The notes under the pieces: model-generated
The model's input: only the letters and a program-made list of their open reading frames with translations
Databases searched by the model: none
What the model was told of the DNA's origin: nothing
Program-made: the position numbers and the translations under genes
Part shown: positions 17,733 through 28,657 of the stretch, one piece after another
Layout: the number at the start of each line of letters is the position of its first letter
Position numbering within the stretch: the stretch's first letter is position 1
Assembly (NCBI GenBank): GCA_947502925.1
Contig: CANNBS010000004.1
Span: 186,001 to 250,000 of the forward strand
DNA length: 64,000 bases
Source: an uncultured Marinicella sp.
GTDB taxonomy: Bacteria > Pseudomonadota > Gammaproteobacteria > Xanthomonadales > Marinicellaceae
Direction of reading: 5' to 3'

Positions 17733-18863
17733 TTAGTTAAAAGTGGTGCCGATGATTTGGTTTCGGCCTTGTTTTTTGGCCTGGTAGAGACAGCGATCAG
17801 CACGCTTGGTGAGTTGTTTGTAGGCCTGACTGGGCGAGGTGTTGTTAACATCAAAGGTGACGTAGCCAAAGCTTAAGGTTAAGACATCAGCCACTGAGCT
17901 GTCGGCATGCTGAATATTCTCTGCAGCAATTTTCTGTTGGACGCCACGTATAAAATCTCTGGTTTTGTCGTAATCATAATTAAATAGCACCAGAATAAAT
18001 TCTTCACCACCAAATCGTGCCAAAAAGCCCTCATTATCAGGGATCTGTTCGGCCAGTAATTCAGCCACTTTAATCAGTGTGTCATCACCTTTGAGGTGGC
18101 CATAGGCATCGTTGTAATTTTTAAAAAAATCAATGTCACACAGTAATAAACTAACATAATCAAGCCCACGAATGCGCTCATTAAATAAGCGCTGAAATCG
18201 ATTATTAAAAAAGCGGCGATTACCGATTCCGGTCAGACCGTCTGTTTCGCTTTGTTTCAGTAAGGTCTTGTTGTGGTTTTTTAAACGTTCATTCTTCCGG
18301 TAGGCCTGAAAGGCGGTTTTTTGCATAAAATACACCGCAAACACGCCAAAGGCGTTGGTGGAAATCTGAAAAAATAAACTGGTGACGATAAATTCGGTGG
18401 CCAGATTTGAAAAGAAATAAGCATAAATAAAGTAAGCCAGTGTAATACTGCAGCCGGCCAAAATTGCCGGTTTAAGCAGTAGTTTATTCATGGTGTAGCC
18501 ATAAAAAATAACCAGCAACAGGCCTTGCGCGTAAATGGGTTTATAGGTATCGGGCACATAAACAGCCATAAGAATTACGCCCAGCCCGGCGGTAAACACC
18601 AGTAAGCCAATAAAGACTTGCCATAGGTGTTTTAATTTTTCATGAAAAGTTAATAGAAGAAATGACAGCAACACCAGGGTAACGATAAACCTGACTTTGA
18701 GTAGTTGCCAGGTGGTTTCACTGGTCAGGTAAAAATCGAGAAAGCTAAAAACAAAATAATAACAGGTGGCAAAAACACCCATGCTACGCGCATAGCCCAA
18801 CTGTTCTTCAATGAACTGTTGTTTAAACGCCGCATGTTGCGGTTTATTAAAAAACCATTCCAT
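17733..18863 (-). CDS. Membrane diguanylate cyclase (GGDEF)
   Basis: A 376-residue protein that should make cyclic di-GMP from two GTP. Residues 25-195 hold about six hydrophobic segments and no known sensor signature. The cytoplasmic domain starts near 205 with DGLTGIGNRRFFNNRF and carries the catalytic loop ARFGGEEFILVLF, with LLCDIDFFKNYNDAYGH for metal and guanine binding. The five-residue-upstream RxxD product-inhibition site is replaced (DNEG), so feedback inhibition through the canonical I-site is not expected. The gene is monocistronic, convergent with glyS and upstream-adjacent to a phosphatase on the same strand. Confidence 0.92.
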   Translation of the reverse strand: MEWFFNKPQHAAFKQQFIEEQLGYARSMGVFATCYYFVFSFLDFYLTSETTWQLLKVRFIVTLVLLSFLLLTFHEKLKHLWQVFIGLLVFTAGLGVILMAVYVPDTYKPIYAQGLLLVIFYGYTMNKLLLKPAILAGCSITLAYFIYAYFFSNLATEFIVTSLFFQISTNAFGVFAVYFMQKTAFQAYRKNERLKNHNKTLLKQSETDGLTGIGNRRFFNNRFQRLFNERIRGLDYVSLLLCDIDFFKNYNDAYGHLKGDDTLIKVAELLAEQIPDNEGFLARFGGEEFILVLFNYDYDKTRDFIRGVQQKIAAENIQHADSSVADVLTLSFGYVTFDVNNTSPSQAYKQLTKRADRCLYQAKKQGRNQIIGTTFN

Positions 18864-18955
18864 GATCTCGGTTCATGTGTGGACGCTTATAATTTAGCAC
18901 ATGAAACGCTGAATGGGTATTTTTTAAGCTGTGGTGCCATGACGTGCCCTGGTCG

Positions 18956-20509
18956 TTAGGGTGTCATTTGTTCAGACAGCGCGGTTTTCATAATGTGATA
19001 AATCATATTTTGTTCCAGCACGCCGCGCACCAACTGACTGCCAGCACCGGTGGCGTAAATTACCACATCTTCACCGGAATGGGTTTCTGATTTTAACGGG
19101 ATGGTGGCCGCCTGTTTGTAATTGTCAGCGGTGGTGTCCACATGGGTTAAATCCGGTCGTTCATCACCATTAATGTAACCAGGGCCGTTGGCATAACTTA
19201 ATGTGGTCATGGGTTTGCCCTGGGCATCCAGTTGTAATTGATCCGATGGATTGCCCTCATCATCAGGCACCACAATTTTGCCCAGGATTGGATTACCGCG
19301 TTGGGCATAACCACTGATCGTCATGGTATGGGCGTGATCGGCAGTGACCAGAATTAGTGTTTCATTTAAGTCCACCATAGCCAAAGCTTTTTCTATGGCA
19401 TTGGCAAATTCCACGGTTTCCGTTAATGCCAGTTTGGCGTAACCGGCGTGGTGGCCATGATCAATGCGACCACCTTCAATCATCAGGAAATACGGTTTGT
19501 CTTTTTGCGCCAGCATCTTGATGGCGGCTTCGGTCATTTCAGTTAACGAGGGCTCACCAGCTTCGTCTTTGGAGCGGTTCATTTCATACTGCATGTGCGA
19601 GGGTTCAAACAAACCCAGCAGGTGGTCGGTTTGGCTTAAATCAAGGGCTTTAAATTGCTTCTGGTTCCAGACATAGGCCGCGTTGGAGTATTTGTTTAAC
19701 CATTCCTGGGTTAAATCACGGCCATCGCCACGTTTGCCGGGTTTCAGCATACTATATTCGGGATCTGCATAGGTGTTCGGTATAAAGTTACGGCGACCGC
19801 CGCCCATGGCCACTTCCAAACCATTACCATGGGGATAATCGATTAACTGTGCAGCAATGTCTTTGCAGTTATCAGCGTTTTTGGGTAAATCGCTGTCAGC
19901 TTCCCAATGGCGACTTTCAGCATGGGCATAAGTGGCTGCCGGTGTGGCGTGGGTTAAGCGGGTGGTTGTTACCACGCCGGTATTCATACCGGCCATTTCA
20001 GCCCGGGATAATAAAGAAAGGACAGGATATTTCTTATCGCCACACACACCAATAGCGACATGTTCATCAACACTGATGGCGCCGGCTTTGGTTTTGACGC
20101 CGGTGATCATGGCGCTCATGGTGCCGGCGGAGTCCGGTGTTTGCAGATTGGTGTTATAGGTTTTGGAGAGCGCAGTATGTGGGAACTGTTCAAAGCTGAG
20201 TAGGTTTTCTTCACCAGGCTGTCCCATTTGTTGACCCTCATAAATACGGGCGGCATTGACGGTGGCCAGACTCATACCGTCACCGACAAAGAAAATCACG
20301 TTTTTGGCTTGTTCAGGATAGCTTGGTACGGATTGTAAAGCTTTGATTTGCGCTTCACCGGCTTGATACCACTGGTTAGCATCAGCTTGTTTTGCATGGG
20401 CTGTTTTTAAGGCGGGTTTGGTGTTACTGACAGGTTCTGCGCAGGCATTTAATGCCATTAGAAAAGCGCAGAGGGTGATGTTTTTAAAAATCTGCAAAGT
20501 CATAGCCAT
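18956..20509 (-). CDS. Alkaline phosphatase, lipoprotein-type (PhoA family)
   Basis: A 517-residue periplasmic phosphomonoesterase. The nucleophile is Ser127 in QTPDSAGTMSAM; metal-ligand segments are FFVGDGMSLAT, EGGRIDHGHHAGY, VTADHAHTMT and SETHSGEDVV, all in family order. The N-terminus has a hydrophobic stretch ending in LNAC, a lipobox, so the enzyme is likely anchored to a membrane. A second Met at residue 3 could also start the protein. Its start overlaps the end of the MAPEG gene by 10 bases, so they are translated together. No Pho box was recognised. Confidence 0.93.
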   Translation of the reverse strand: MAMTLQIFKNITLCAFLMALNACAEPVSNTKPALKTAHAKQADANQWYQAGEAQIKALQSVPSYPEQAKNVIFFVGDGMSLATVNAARIYEGQQMGQPGEENLLSFEQFPHTALSKTYNTNLQTPDSAGTMSAMITGVKTKAGAISVDEHVAIGVCGDKKYPVLSLLSRAEMAGMNTGVVTTTRLTHATPAATYAHAESRHWEADSDLPKNADNCKDIAAQLIDYPHGNGLEVAMGGGRRNFIPNTYADPEYSMLKPGKRGDGRDLTQEWLNKYSNAAYVWNQKQFKALDLSQTDHLLGLFEPSHMQYEMNRSKDEAGEPSLTEMTEAAIKMLAQKDKPYFLMIEGGRIDHGHHAGYAKLALTETVEFANAIEKALAMVDLNETLILVTADHAHTMTISGYAQRGNPILGKIVVPDDEGNPSDQLQLDAQGKPMTTLSYANGPGYINGDERPDLTHVDTTADNYKQAATIPLKSETHSGEDVVIYATGAGSQLVRGVLEQNMIYHIMKTALSEQMTP

Positions 20510-20895
20510 ACTGAAATCACCTTGAATAAATTAAGCACAATGAGTGCCAATAAGCACAGCCAGGTGAACAAGGTGCCGTAAAACCGGCCAAAACTGGCGC
20601 CTTTTTTAGCCACCAGTCCAAGCGGGTAAATAATACGCGCAATGACCAGAACCACGCCCAGCATATGTAAGATCAGTGGCCAACCATTATTAAGTTCATA
20701 AACAGCCATTAATATCAGAATCAGTGGTATGTATTCCAGTGTATTCTGTTGCGCCCGGATATGACGAATGCCCTCATCGTGGCCGCCATCACCCAAATCG
20801 ACCTGTTTTTTGCGACGGAAGTTAACGACGTTATAACTCAGCCATAAAATAATAAGCGCCAGTAAAGAGGCGTATAAAGCAGTGACGATAAGCAT
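20500..20895 (-). CDS. MAPEG family membrane protein
   Basis: A 131-residue integral membrane protein with four hydrophobic segments. It has the MAPEG signature in HIRAQQNTLEYIPLILILMAV, with the RAQQN(T)xEY core that binds glutathione in microsomal glutathione transferases, and an ARIIYPLGL segment. Bacterial members (YecN-like) are poorly characterised. The gene is overlapped by the alkaline phosphatase start and shares the strand with gamma-glutamyltransferase, a glutathione-degrading enzyme, 70 bases upstream; a shared glutathione theme is a guess. Confidence 0.85.
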   Translation of the reverse strand: MLIVTALYASLLALIILWLSYNVVNFRRKKQVDLGDGGHDEGIRHIRAQQNTLEYIPLILILMAVYELNNGWPLILHMLGVVLVIARIIYPLGLVAKKGASFGRFYGTLFTWLCLLALIVLNLFKVISVWL

Positions 20896-20965
20896 GGTCT
20901 TTATCCTGTTAAATAGTCAGATTATTATCGTTTAACGCCAATAAGATGTCCATATGAATGGGTTC

Positions 20966-23922
<2,957 letters not shown>

Positions 23923-24024
23923 TATATCTGTGGATTGAAAGTGATGTTTTTACCCATCTGGCTTGCTTGATTTTGTTAAACTGAACGCCATATTTTAGCG
24001 GAATAAGCAGCGCAATCCCAAATC

Positions 24025-25161
24025 ATGAAATTTTTTAAACGTAAAAAGAACAAAAAGTCCAAGAATAAAGACAACAATCAGGACGAACAACATCAGTCAT
24101 CAGATCAGTTACAGGAGCACGAGGAGGCCATAGAGCAACAGCTTGATGATGATTTTATGACCGAAACCGTCGTTAAGGAGCCGGAGGAAGCAAGGCCGTC
24201 TGAATCTGAACAAGAACAAACACCCTCACAGGAACAAGTGGCTGAGTCTTCTGACGAGCAGGTGCTGGATCAGCGCCTGGAAAAAACCCAGGCCAATTTC
24301 GGGAAAAAAATGAAGCAGCTGTTTTCATTTAAAAAGAAAATTGATGAAGAGCTGTTTGAAGATCTGGAAACCACTTTACTGATGGCTGATGTCGGTGCCA
24401 ATGCCACCATGGAGATTATGGAAGAGGTGCGTAAATCTCTAAAACGCCGGAATTTATCGGATGCTGATGCGGTTTTGGGTGCCTTGCGTGAACAACTTAC
24501 TGAATTGGCTAAACAGGTGGAAGCACCTTTAATTATCGACACCACGAAAAAGCCTTACGTGATTTTGGTGGTGGGCGTCAATGGCGTCGGTAAAACCACC
24601 ACTATCGCGAAACTGGCCAGGCGCTATAAAAACGAAGGCCATAAGGTTATGTTGGCCGCCGGTGACACCTTTCGTGCTGCTGCAGTTGAGCAATTAAAAA
24701 CCTGGGGTGAGCGCGAAGACATTGCCGTCATGGCGCAGAAAACCGGTGCCGATTCTGCCTCTGTGATATTTGATGCCATGACGTCGGCCAAAGCCCGTAA
24801 CATGGATGTGCTGATTGCCGATACCGCCGGGCGGTTGCATACCCAGTCGAATTTAATGCAGGAATTGGCAAAGATTACCCGGGTGATTAAGAAAAACGAC
24901 GAAACCGCACCGCATGAAACCTTAATCGTAATTGATGGCGGTACAGGGCAAAATGCCATCTCTCAGGTGCGCGCCTTTAATGAAGCCAATAAACTCACCG
25001 GACTGGTTATTACCAAACTGGACGGTACGCCCAAAGGCGGTGTTCTGTTTAATCTAGCCAATGAGTTCGGTATACCGGTACGTTATATCGGGGTCGGAGA
25101 GCGATCCAAGGATTTAAAACCTTATCGGGCTGAGGACTTTGTCAACGCCATTTTAGATTAA
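24025..25161 (+). CDS. ftsY: Signal recognition particle receptor FtsY
   Basis: A 378-residue GTPase that docks SRP-ribosome complexes to the inner membrane. The N-terminal 85 residues are a very acidic, Lys-started A domain (MKFFKRKKNKKSK, then Glu/Gln-rich). The N domain begins about 90, and the G domain carries GVNGVGKTTTIAKLARR (G1), DTFRAAAVEQLK, DTAGRLHTQSNLM (G3) and TKLDGTPKGGVLF (G4 region), ending in GVGERSKDLKPYRAEDFV. The last base of the stop codon is the first base of the mutY ATG, so mutY translation is coupled. Confidence 0.98.
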   Translation: MKFFKRKKNKKSKNKDNNQDEQHQSSDQLQEHEEAIEQQLDDDFMTETVVKEPEEARPSESEQEQTPSQEQVAESSDEQVLDQRLEKTQANFGKKMKQLFSFKKKIDEELFEDLETTLLMADVGANATMEIMEEVRKSLKRRNLSDADAVLGALREQLTELAKQVEAPLIIDTTKKPYVILVVGVNGVGKTTTIAKLARRYKNEGHKVMLAAGDTFRAAAVEQLKTWGEREDIAVMAQKTGADSASVIFDAMTSAKARNMDVLIADTAGRLHTQSNLMQELAKITRVIKKNDETAPHETLIVIDGGTGQNAISQVRAFNEANKLTGLVITKLDGTPKGGVLFNLANEFGIPVRYIGVGERSKDLKPYRAEDFVNAILD

Positions 25162-26174
25162 TGGTCGATTTAGAAACGGATTTCAGTGCCCGGGTCATCG
25201 CCTGGCAACTCAACAACGGCCGCCACCATTTACCCTGGCAGGGTGATAATCCCTATTATGTCTGGCTGTCGGAAATCATGCTGCAACAAACTCAGGTGGT
25301 TAAAGTCATTGATTACTTTAACCGCTTTATTAAAGCATTTCCGACGTTAACTGATTTGGCGTCGGCCGATGAGCAATCGGTGATGGCCTTATGGTCAGGT
25401 CTGGGGTATTACAACCGCGCAAGAAATTTACATAAAGCCGCCCGCTGTTGTGTCGAAAAACATGACGGTCAATTACCCGATAATATTACTGATTTAATGG
25501 CCTTGCCCGGTATCGGGCGGACCACTGCCGCCGCCATTATGTCGCTGGCTTATAATCAACCCGAACCAATTCTCGATGGCAATGTTAAACGGGTCCTGGC
25601 ACGTTATTTTAAAGTCACCGGCGAGCCGAATAGTGGCCCCACTTTAAAAAAACTCTGGCACCTGGCAGAACAACAGCAAACCGATGAAAATCCCCGGGCC
25701 TACAGTCAGGGTTTAATGGATTTAGGCGCCACCATTTGTACTAAACACCGGCCAAAGTGCACGCTTTGTCCGTTGCACAGCGATTGCCTGGCTTATCAGG
25801 ATGATGTAATTGAACATTACCCGGAAAAAAAGAAAAAACCCAAAATCAAAGAAGTCGATTTATACCTGCATTTAGGTTTTGCGCAGAATGAGCCTGAATT
25901 GGTTAAACGCGATGACACAGGCATCTGGTCAAAAATGTGGTTTTTACCGGAGTTTGAATCCAAAAAAGCACTGCGCCAATCGTACCCGGACAGTCAGCAT
26001 CTGGCCAGTATTAAACACGTACTGACCCACCGGCGTTTAACCTTACATGTCTTTACCAACCCCAAGGATAAAGCCCGACAAACGCCCATTCAGCGCGATA
26101 ATTTGTTAACATTACCCCATCCAACCGCATTAATACATATTCTGGATTATTATGACAACCATCACCTGCCTTAA
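25161..26174 (+). CDS. mutY: Adenine DNA glycosylase MutY
   Basis: A 337-residue base-excision enzyme that removes A opposite 8-oxoguanine. The catalytic Glu is in WLSEIMLQQTQV, the helix-hairpin-helix is LPGIGRTTAAAIMSLAY with the catalytic Asp in PILDGNVKRVLAR, and the [4Fe-4S] cluster ligands are in CTKHRPKCTLCPLHSDC (C-x6-C-x2-C-x5-C). A NUDIX-like recognition domain fills the C-terminus (about 230-330). It is slightly shorter than E. coli MutY (350). It starts at the ftsY stop and its end overlaps yggX by 23 bases, as in the common mutY-yggX pair. Confidence 0.97.
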   Translation: MVDLETDFSARVIAWQLNNGRHHLPWQGDNPYYVWLSEIMLQQTQVVKVIDYFNRFIKAFPTLTDLASADEQSVMALWSGLGYYNRARNLHKAARCCVEKHDGQLPDNITDLMALPGIGRTTAAAIMSLAYNQPEPILDGNVKRVLARYFKVTGEPNSGPTLKKLWHLAEQQQTDENPRAYSQGLMDLGATICTKHRPKCTLCPLHSDCLAYQDDVIEHYPEKKKKPKIKEVDLYLHLGFAQNEPELVKRDDTGIWSKMWFLPEFESKKALRQSYPDSQHLASIKHVLTHRRLTLHVFTNPKDKARQTPIQRDNLLTLPHPTALIHILDYYDNHHLP

Positions 26175-26415
26175 ATACGGCGCCGATCAAGAACAAATCC
26201 CTTACCGCCCCTATCCCGGTGAACTCGGCGAGAAAATCAAACAAAATGTCAGTTTAAAATTCTGGCAAGAATGGCTGGCGCTGCAAACCATGATTATTAA
26301 CGAAAATCACCTATCGCCGATTGATCCTGAGCATCGAAAAATTTTAGAAGAAAAAATGCGCGCCTTTTTATTCGAAGGCGAAGACGTCACGCCCGAAGGT
26401 TACAGCGAAGATTAG
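26152..26415 (+). CDS. yggX: Fe(II)-trafficking / oxidative damage protection protein YggX
   Basis: An 87-residue cytoplasmic protein linked to iron handling and protection of Fe-S clusters. It has the invariant TCLKYGADQEQ start with its single Cys at residue 6, YPGELGEKI, FWQEWLALQTMIINE and FLFEGEDVTPEGY. It overlaps the mutY 3' end by 23 bases; the pairing makes sense because MutY is itself an Fe-S protein. Confidence 0.96.
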   Translation: MTTITCLKYGADQEQIPYRPYPGELGEKIKQNVSLKFWQEWLALQTMIINENHLSPIDPEHRKILEEKMRAFLFEGEDVTPEGYSED

Positions 26416-26448
26416 TCGGGTCATTAACCCACAAAGCAGAATTAAAGT

Positions 26449-26477
26449 TTGACAGTCTTGTGAGGGCTTATTATAAT
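26449..26477 (+). promoter_or_regulatory. Consensus sigma-70 promoter for tRNA-Phe
   Basis: TTGACA at 26449-26454 and TATAAT at 26472-26477 with a 17-base spacer: both hexamers are perfect. The downstream discriminator TCGCG is GC-leaning, as in stringently controlled tRNA promoters. Confidence 0.9.
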
Positions 26478-26517
26478 TCGCGTTCTTTGATTGGGCATCA
26501 CGCCCAACCCGCCTTAA

Positions 26518-26593
26518 GCCCGGTTAGCTCAGTCGGTAGAGCAGGGGATTGAAAATCCCCGTGTCGGTGGTTCGATTCCGCCACCGGGCACCA
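26518..26593 (+). tRNA. tRNA-Phe (GAA)
   Basis: A 76-base tRNA with acceptor stem GCCCGGT/ACCGGGC-type pairing, D loop AGCTCAGTCGGTAGAGC, anticodon stem-loop GGGGATTGAAAATCCCC with anticodon GAA, T arm GGTGGTTCGATTCCGCC and an encoded CCA. It is preceded by a consensus promoter and followed by accessory genes. Confidence 0.97.
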
Positions 26594-26664
26594 TTTTAAA
26601 CTCCCAATTATCATTCAAAGCAAGTCTTTGCGCCTAATCGTTTTATGTGACGCCCATATTAGAC

Positions 26665-26696
26665 AAGGTTGGGCTAAGCCTGCGCAGCCCAACATC
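26665..26696. repeat. REP-like inverted repeat downstream of tRNA-Phe
   Basis: GTTGGGCT (26668-26675) pairs perfectly with AGCCCAAC (26686-26693) across a 10-base loop. The GGTTGGGCTAAGC...GCCCAACAT form is one seen as an abundant REP-like unit in gammaproteobacteria. No T-run follows, so it is not a convincing terminator. The rest of 26594-26818 shows no gene. Confidence 0.55.
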
Positions 26697-26818
26697 AATC
26701 TTTAACAATAAAGTAACGCACTATGGGCAGTCCGTGGTGTATTTGAAGTAGTTAATTTGGTTTAATTTATTTCACAGTCGTTGGAATATTTAAACAAGGA
26801 TATCCATAAAAAGTTATA

Positions 26819-26849
26819 TTGACAAAACTAATTATTGTTACTACAATAA
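26819..26849 (+). promoter_or_regulatory. brnTA promoter with palindromic operator over the -10
   Basis: TTGACA (26819-26824) and TACAAT (26842-26847) are spaced by 17 bases. The -10 lies inside a perfect palindrome, TTATTGT-TACT-ACAATAA (26832-26849). BrnA antitoxins are known to repress their own operon by binding such a site, so this is the expected operator. The predicted start of transcription falls on or next to the brnT ATG. Confidence 0.75.
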
Positions 26850-26853
26850 ATCA

Positions 26854-27117
26854 ATGAAGATTGAGTATGATGAAGCAAAAAATCAGCATAATATCAAGAC
26901 TCGGAATTTAGACTTCGACTTGGCATATGAATTTGATTATAACAATGCCATTGAAGTTACTCAGGTTGTTGATGGAGAAAAACGCTATTTTGCATTAGGT
27001 TATATTCAAAAAAGATTACATGCTCTTGTTTACACTCTTAGGGGTGACAAGGTACGAATCATTAGTCTTCGTAAAGCAAATAAACGAGAGGTCAAAAAAT
27101 ATGAGCAATTCAACTAA
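26854..27117 (+). CDS. brnT: BrnT family toxin (ribonuclease-like)
   Basis: An 87-residue type II toxin; BrnT members are RelE-fold ribonucleases that block translation. The N-terminus IEYDEAKNQHNIKTRNLDFDLA is the BrnT signature (F/Y-E/D-xxKNxxNxxKH), followed by RYFALGYIQKRLHALVYTLRGDKVRIISLRKANKREVKKYEQ. The ATG is only six bases after the -10 hexamer and has no Shine-Dalgarno, so the mRNA may be leaderless. The 3' end overlaps brnA by 17 bases, which couples toxin and antitoxin. It sits in an accessory stretch after tRNA-Phe. Confidence 0.9.
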   Translation: MKIEYDEAKNQHNIKTRNLDFDLAYEFDYNNAIEVTQVVDGEKRYFALGYIQKRLHALVYTLRGDKVRIISLRKANKREVKKYEQFN

Positions 27118-27349
27118 ACCAGACAAAACTGACAGAGACAATCCTGAATGGACTGATGAAATGTTTGCCAAAGCCAAACGCGGAACGGCCGCTTCTCGTG
27201 TGGGCCGGCCCAAATCAGAAAATCCCAAGCAAATGACGACAATTCGTTTGTCTCAAGAGGTATTGGCTTTTTTCAAGGCCGATGGTAAAGGCTGGCAAAC
27301 ACGTATTGATAAAGCGTTACAGGAATGGGTTGAATCACATTCTCGTTAA
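27101..27349 (+). CDS. brnA: BrnA family antitoxin
   Basis: An 82-residue antitoxin and probable autorepressor. I start it at 27101, not at the earlier in-frame ATG at 27020, because 27101 has an AGAGG site upstream, overlaps the toxin stop and gives the usual BrnA length. The N-terminal half is the charged toxin-wrapping part; the C-terminal half has SRVGRPKSENPKQ and TIRLSQEVLAFFKADGKGWQTRIDKAL, the ribbon-helix-helix DNA-binding region of BrnA. Confidence 0.9.
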   Translation: MSNSTKPDKTDRDNPEWTDEMFAKAKRGTAASRVGRPKSENPKQMTTIRLSQEVLAFFKADGKGWQTRIDKALQEWVESHSR

Positions 27350-27410
27350 TTTGTTTTGATAAGCGTGAGAACGAGGAAGTCGTTTAATAAATTAAAAAGA
27401 AGATAAAAGC

Positions 27411-27464
27411 ATGAATATTGAACGAGTATTAGCCACGGCATTTCGACGAGCGGGTGTGTCTTAA
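27411..27464 (+). CDS. Possible 17-residue peptide or gene remnant
   Basis: ATG to TAA encodes MNIERVLATAFRRAGVS, with an AGAAG-like site upstream. Codon use is ordinary. It could be the leftover N-terminus of a decayed gene between brnA and the next membrane protein gene. Support is weak. Confidence 0.2.
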   Translation: MNIERVLATAFRRAGVS

Positions 27465-27539
27465 AATCATTATTTCATCATAAATTATCCGGGTGTTGTC
27501 ATAACTCACAGTTAAAATAAAAATTTTGAGGGTAATTGA

Positions 27540-27995
27540 ATGATTTTCTTGCCGTTAATTATTTTAGCCACTGTTCTGCTGGTGTTATTTCGCTGGGTTA
27601 CTTTTCGGCAATCAGACGATCGGTTTTATCGCCTGGCGTGGTTGGTTTTTTTAGTGGGTGTTTTTTTACTGTTCTGGTCGAATGGTGCCGTGGGTGTTAT
27701 TGGTGCGTCGAACAATGACATTAATATGCTCTATAACGCTTTGTTGGGTGTGGGGCTTGTGGGTGGTATTGGACTTCGAAAGCAGCGATTAGGGTTGGCG
27801 TTGGTGATGTTGGTTCTGGATTTTTTAATGTTATTAATTTTAGCGGCGGCTTTAGTGGGTGACTGGGGTTTGTCGGGACCTAAATGGCCTCTGGATGCGG
27901 TGATTCTGACGGTTTTTTTCTCGGGTTTCTGGAGTGCTTCGGCGGTGTTGTTTTATTTGTCAAATCGAAGAAGAATCCGGTTGGGTCTGGATTGA
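27540..27995 (+). CDS. Hypothetical four-helix membrane protein
   Basis: A 151-residue integral membrane protein I cannot place in a family. Hydrophobic segments lie at about 2-18, 28-47, 62-85 (with a GLVGGIGLRKQ turn), 84-105 and 118-140; the C-terminus is basic (NRRRIRLGL). A GAGGG ribosome-binding site precedes the ATG. It lies between the BrnTA module and a MITE and is followed by another small membrane protein, so it is part of a small-membrane-protein patch of unknown role. Confidence 0.7.
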   Translation: MIFLPLIILATVLLVLFRWVTFRQSDDRFYRLAWLVFLVGVFLLFWSNGAVGVIGASNNDINMLYNALLGVGLVGGIGLRKQRLGLALVMLVLDFLMLLILAAALVGDWGLSGPKWPLDAVILTVFFSGFWSASAVLFYLSNRRRIRLGLD

Positions 27996-28002
27996 AATAG
28001 GT

Positions 28003-28163
28003 GAGACCTCTGCATAACTCGTGAATGAAGTAAAAATGTCTGAAATCCTGAATTTCTTCGTCAGAAAACTTAGCAATAGGCTATTGCTATTACTTGCGTT
28101 TCCTTCCTTGAACTTCAGGATTTCAATCATTTTTTCAATAACTCAGAATTATGCAGAGGTCTC
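28003..28163. mobile_element. 161-bp MITE with 15-bp perfect terminal inverted repeats
   Basis: GAGACCTCTGCATAA (28003-28017) and its exact reverse complement (28149-28163) bound a noncoding element. Inside, a second inverted pair built on GAAATCCTGAA (about 28039-28049 and 28109-28121, reverse) lets the element fold back further. The GAGACC(T/C)TGCA ends recall IS5-group transposases (from memory). The flanks do not give a clean target duplication (AGGT left, AGGG right). It lies between two membrane-protein genes, 4 bases before a possible GTG start. Confidence 0.85.
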
Positions 28164-28172
28164 AGGGTGAAT

Positions 28173-28580
28173 ATGTCTGTGATAAAACCGGCTGTCAGTT
28201 ACTTTTTTCTGGTGTTTTTGTGTGGCTTTGTCCTGGGTGTGGTTCGTGAGTTGTGGATGTTGCAATGGCTGAGCCAGCGAAACGCTGAATTAATGGAAAT
28301 GCCGGTGATATTGTTGGTTGCCTGGTTAGCGGCAACGTATTGTGTTGTGAGACCATCTAAAAAAAGACGCGACAGTCATTTTCTGTTGGTTGGTTTATTG
28401 GCGTTAATTTTGATGCTGGGTTTTGAGTTGACAGTGGTTTTGGGGTTACGGGGTTTGACATTATCAGCTTATATTGAAAGCCGTGATGTGATTTCAGGTG
28501 GCGCTTATGTGTTGTCTTTAATGCTATTTATGCTGATGCCGTGGTTAGTTCATAAATTCAGTGAGCGCAATACGCATTAA
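28173..28580 (+). CDS. Hypothetical small membrane protein abutting the MITE
   Basis: A 135-residue protein with four hydrophobic segments (about 8-28, 44-60, 72-95, 108-128) and no known motif. Two starts are possible: GTG at 28167, whose GAGGT site lies inside the MITE end, or ATG at 28173, with AGGG between MITE and start. I chose the ATG. Either way the element has replaced or supplied the 5' untranslated region, so expression now depends on read-through from the upstream gene or a promoter in the MITE. Confidence 0.65.
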   Translation: MSVIKPAVSYFFLVFLCGFVLGVVRELWMLQWLSQRNAELMEMPVILLVAWLAATYCVVRPSKKRRDSHFLLVGLLALILMLGFELTVVLGLRGLTLSAYIESRDVISGGAYVLSLMLFMLMPWLVHKFSERNTH

Positions 28581-28657
28581 TATTTTTTATCTTAAATGTC
28601 CGTTTAATTCTGCGGTCGCTGTCATGCTACAATGCTGCGAAAATAAAAGAGGTCAAT

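Noticed and set aside
26665-26696. Terminator for tRNA-Phe
   Set aside because: The hairpin lacks a T-run and lies 75 bases downstream; a REP-like repeat explains it better.
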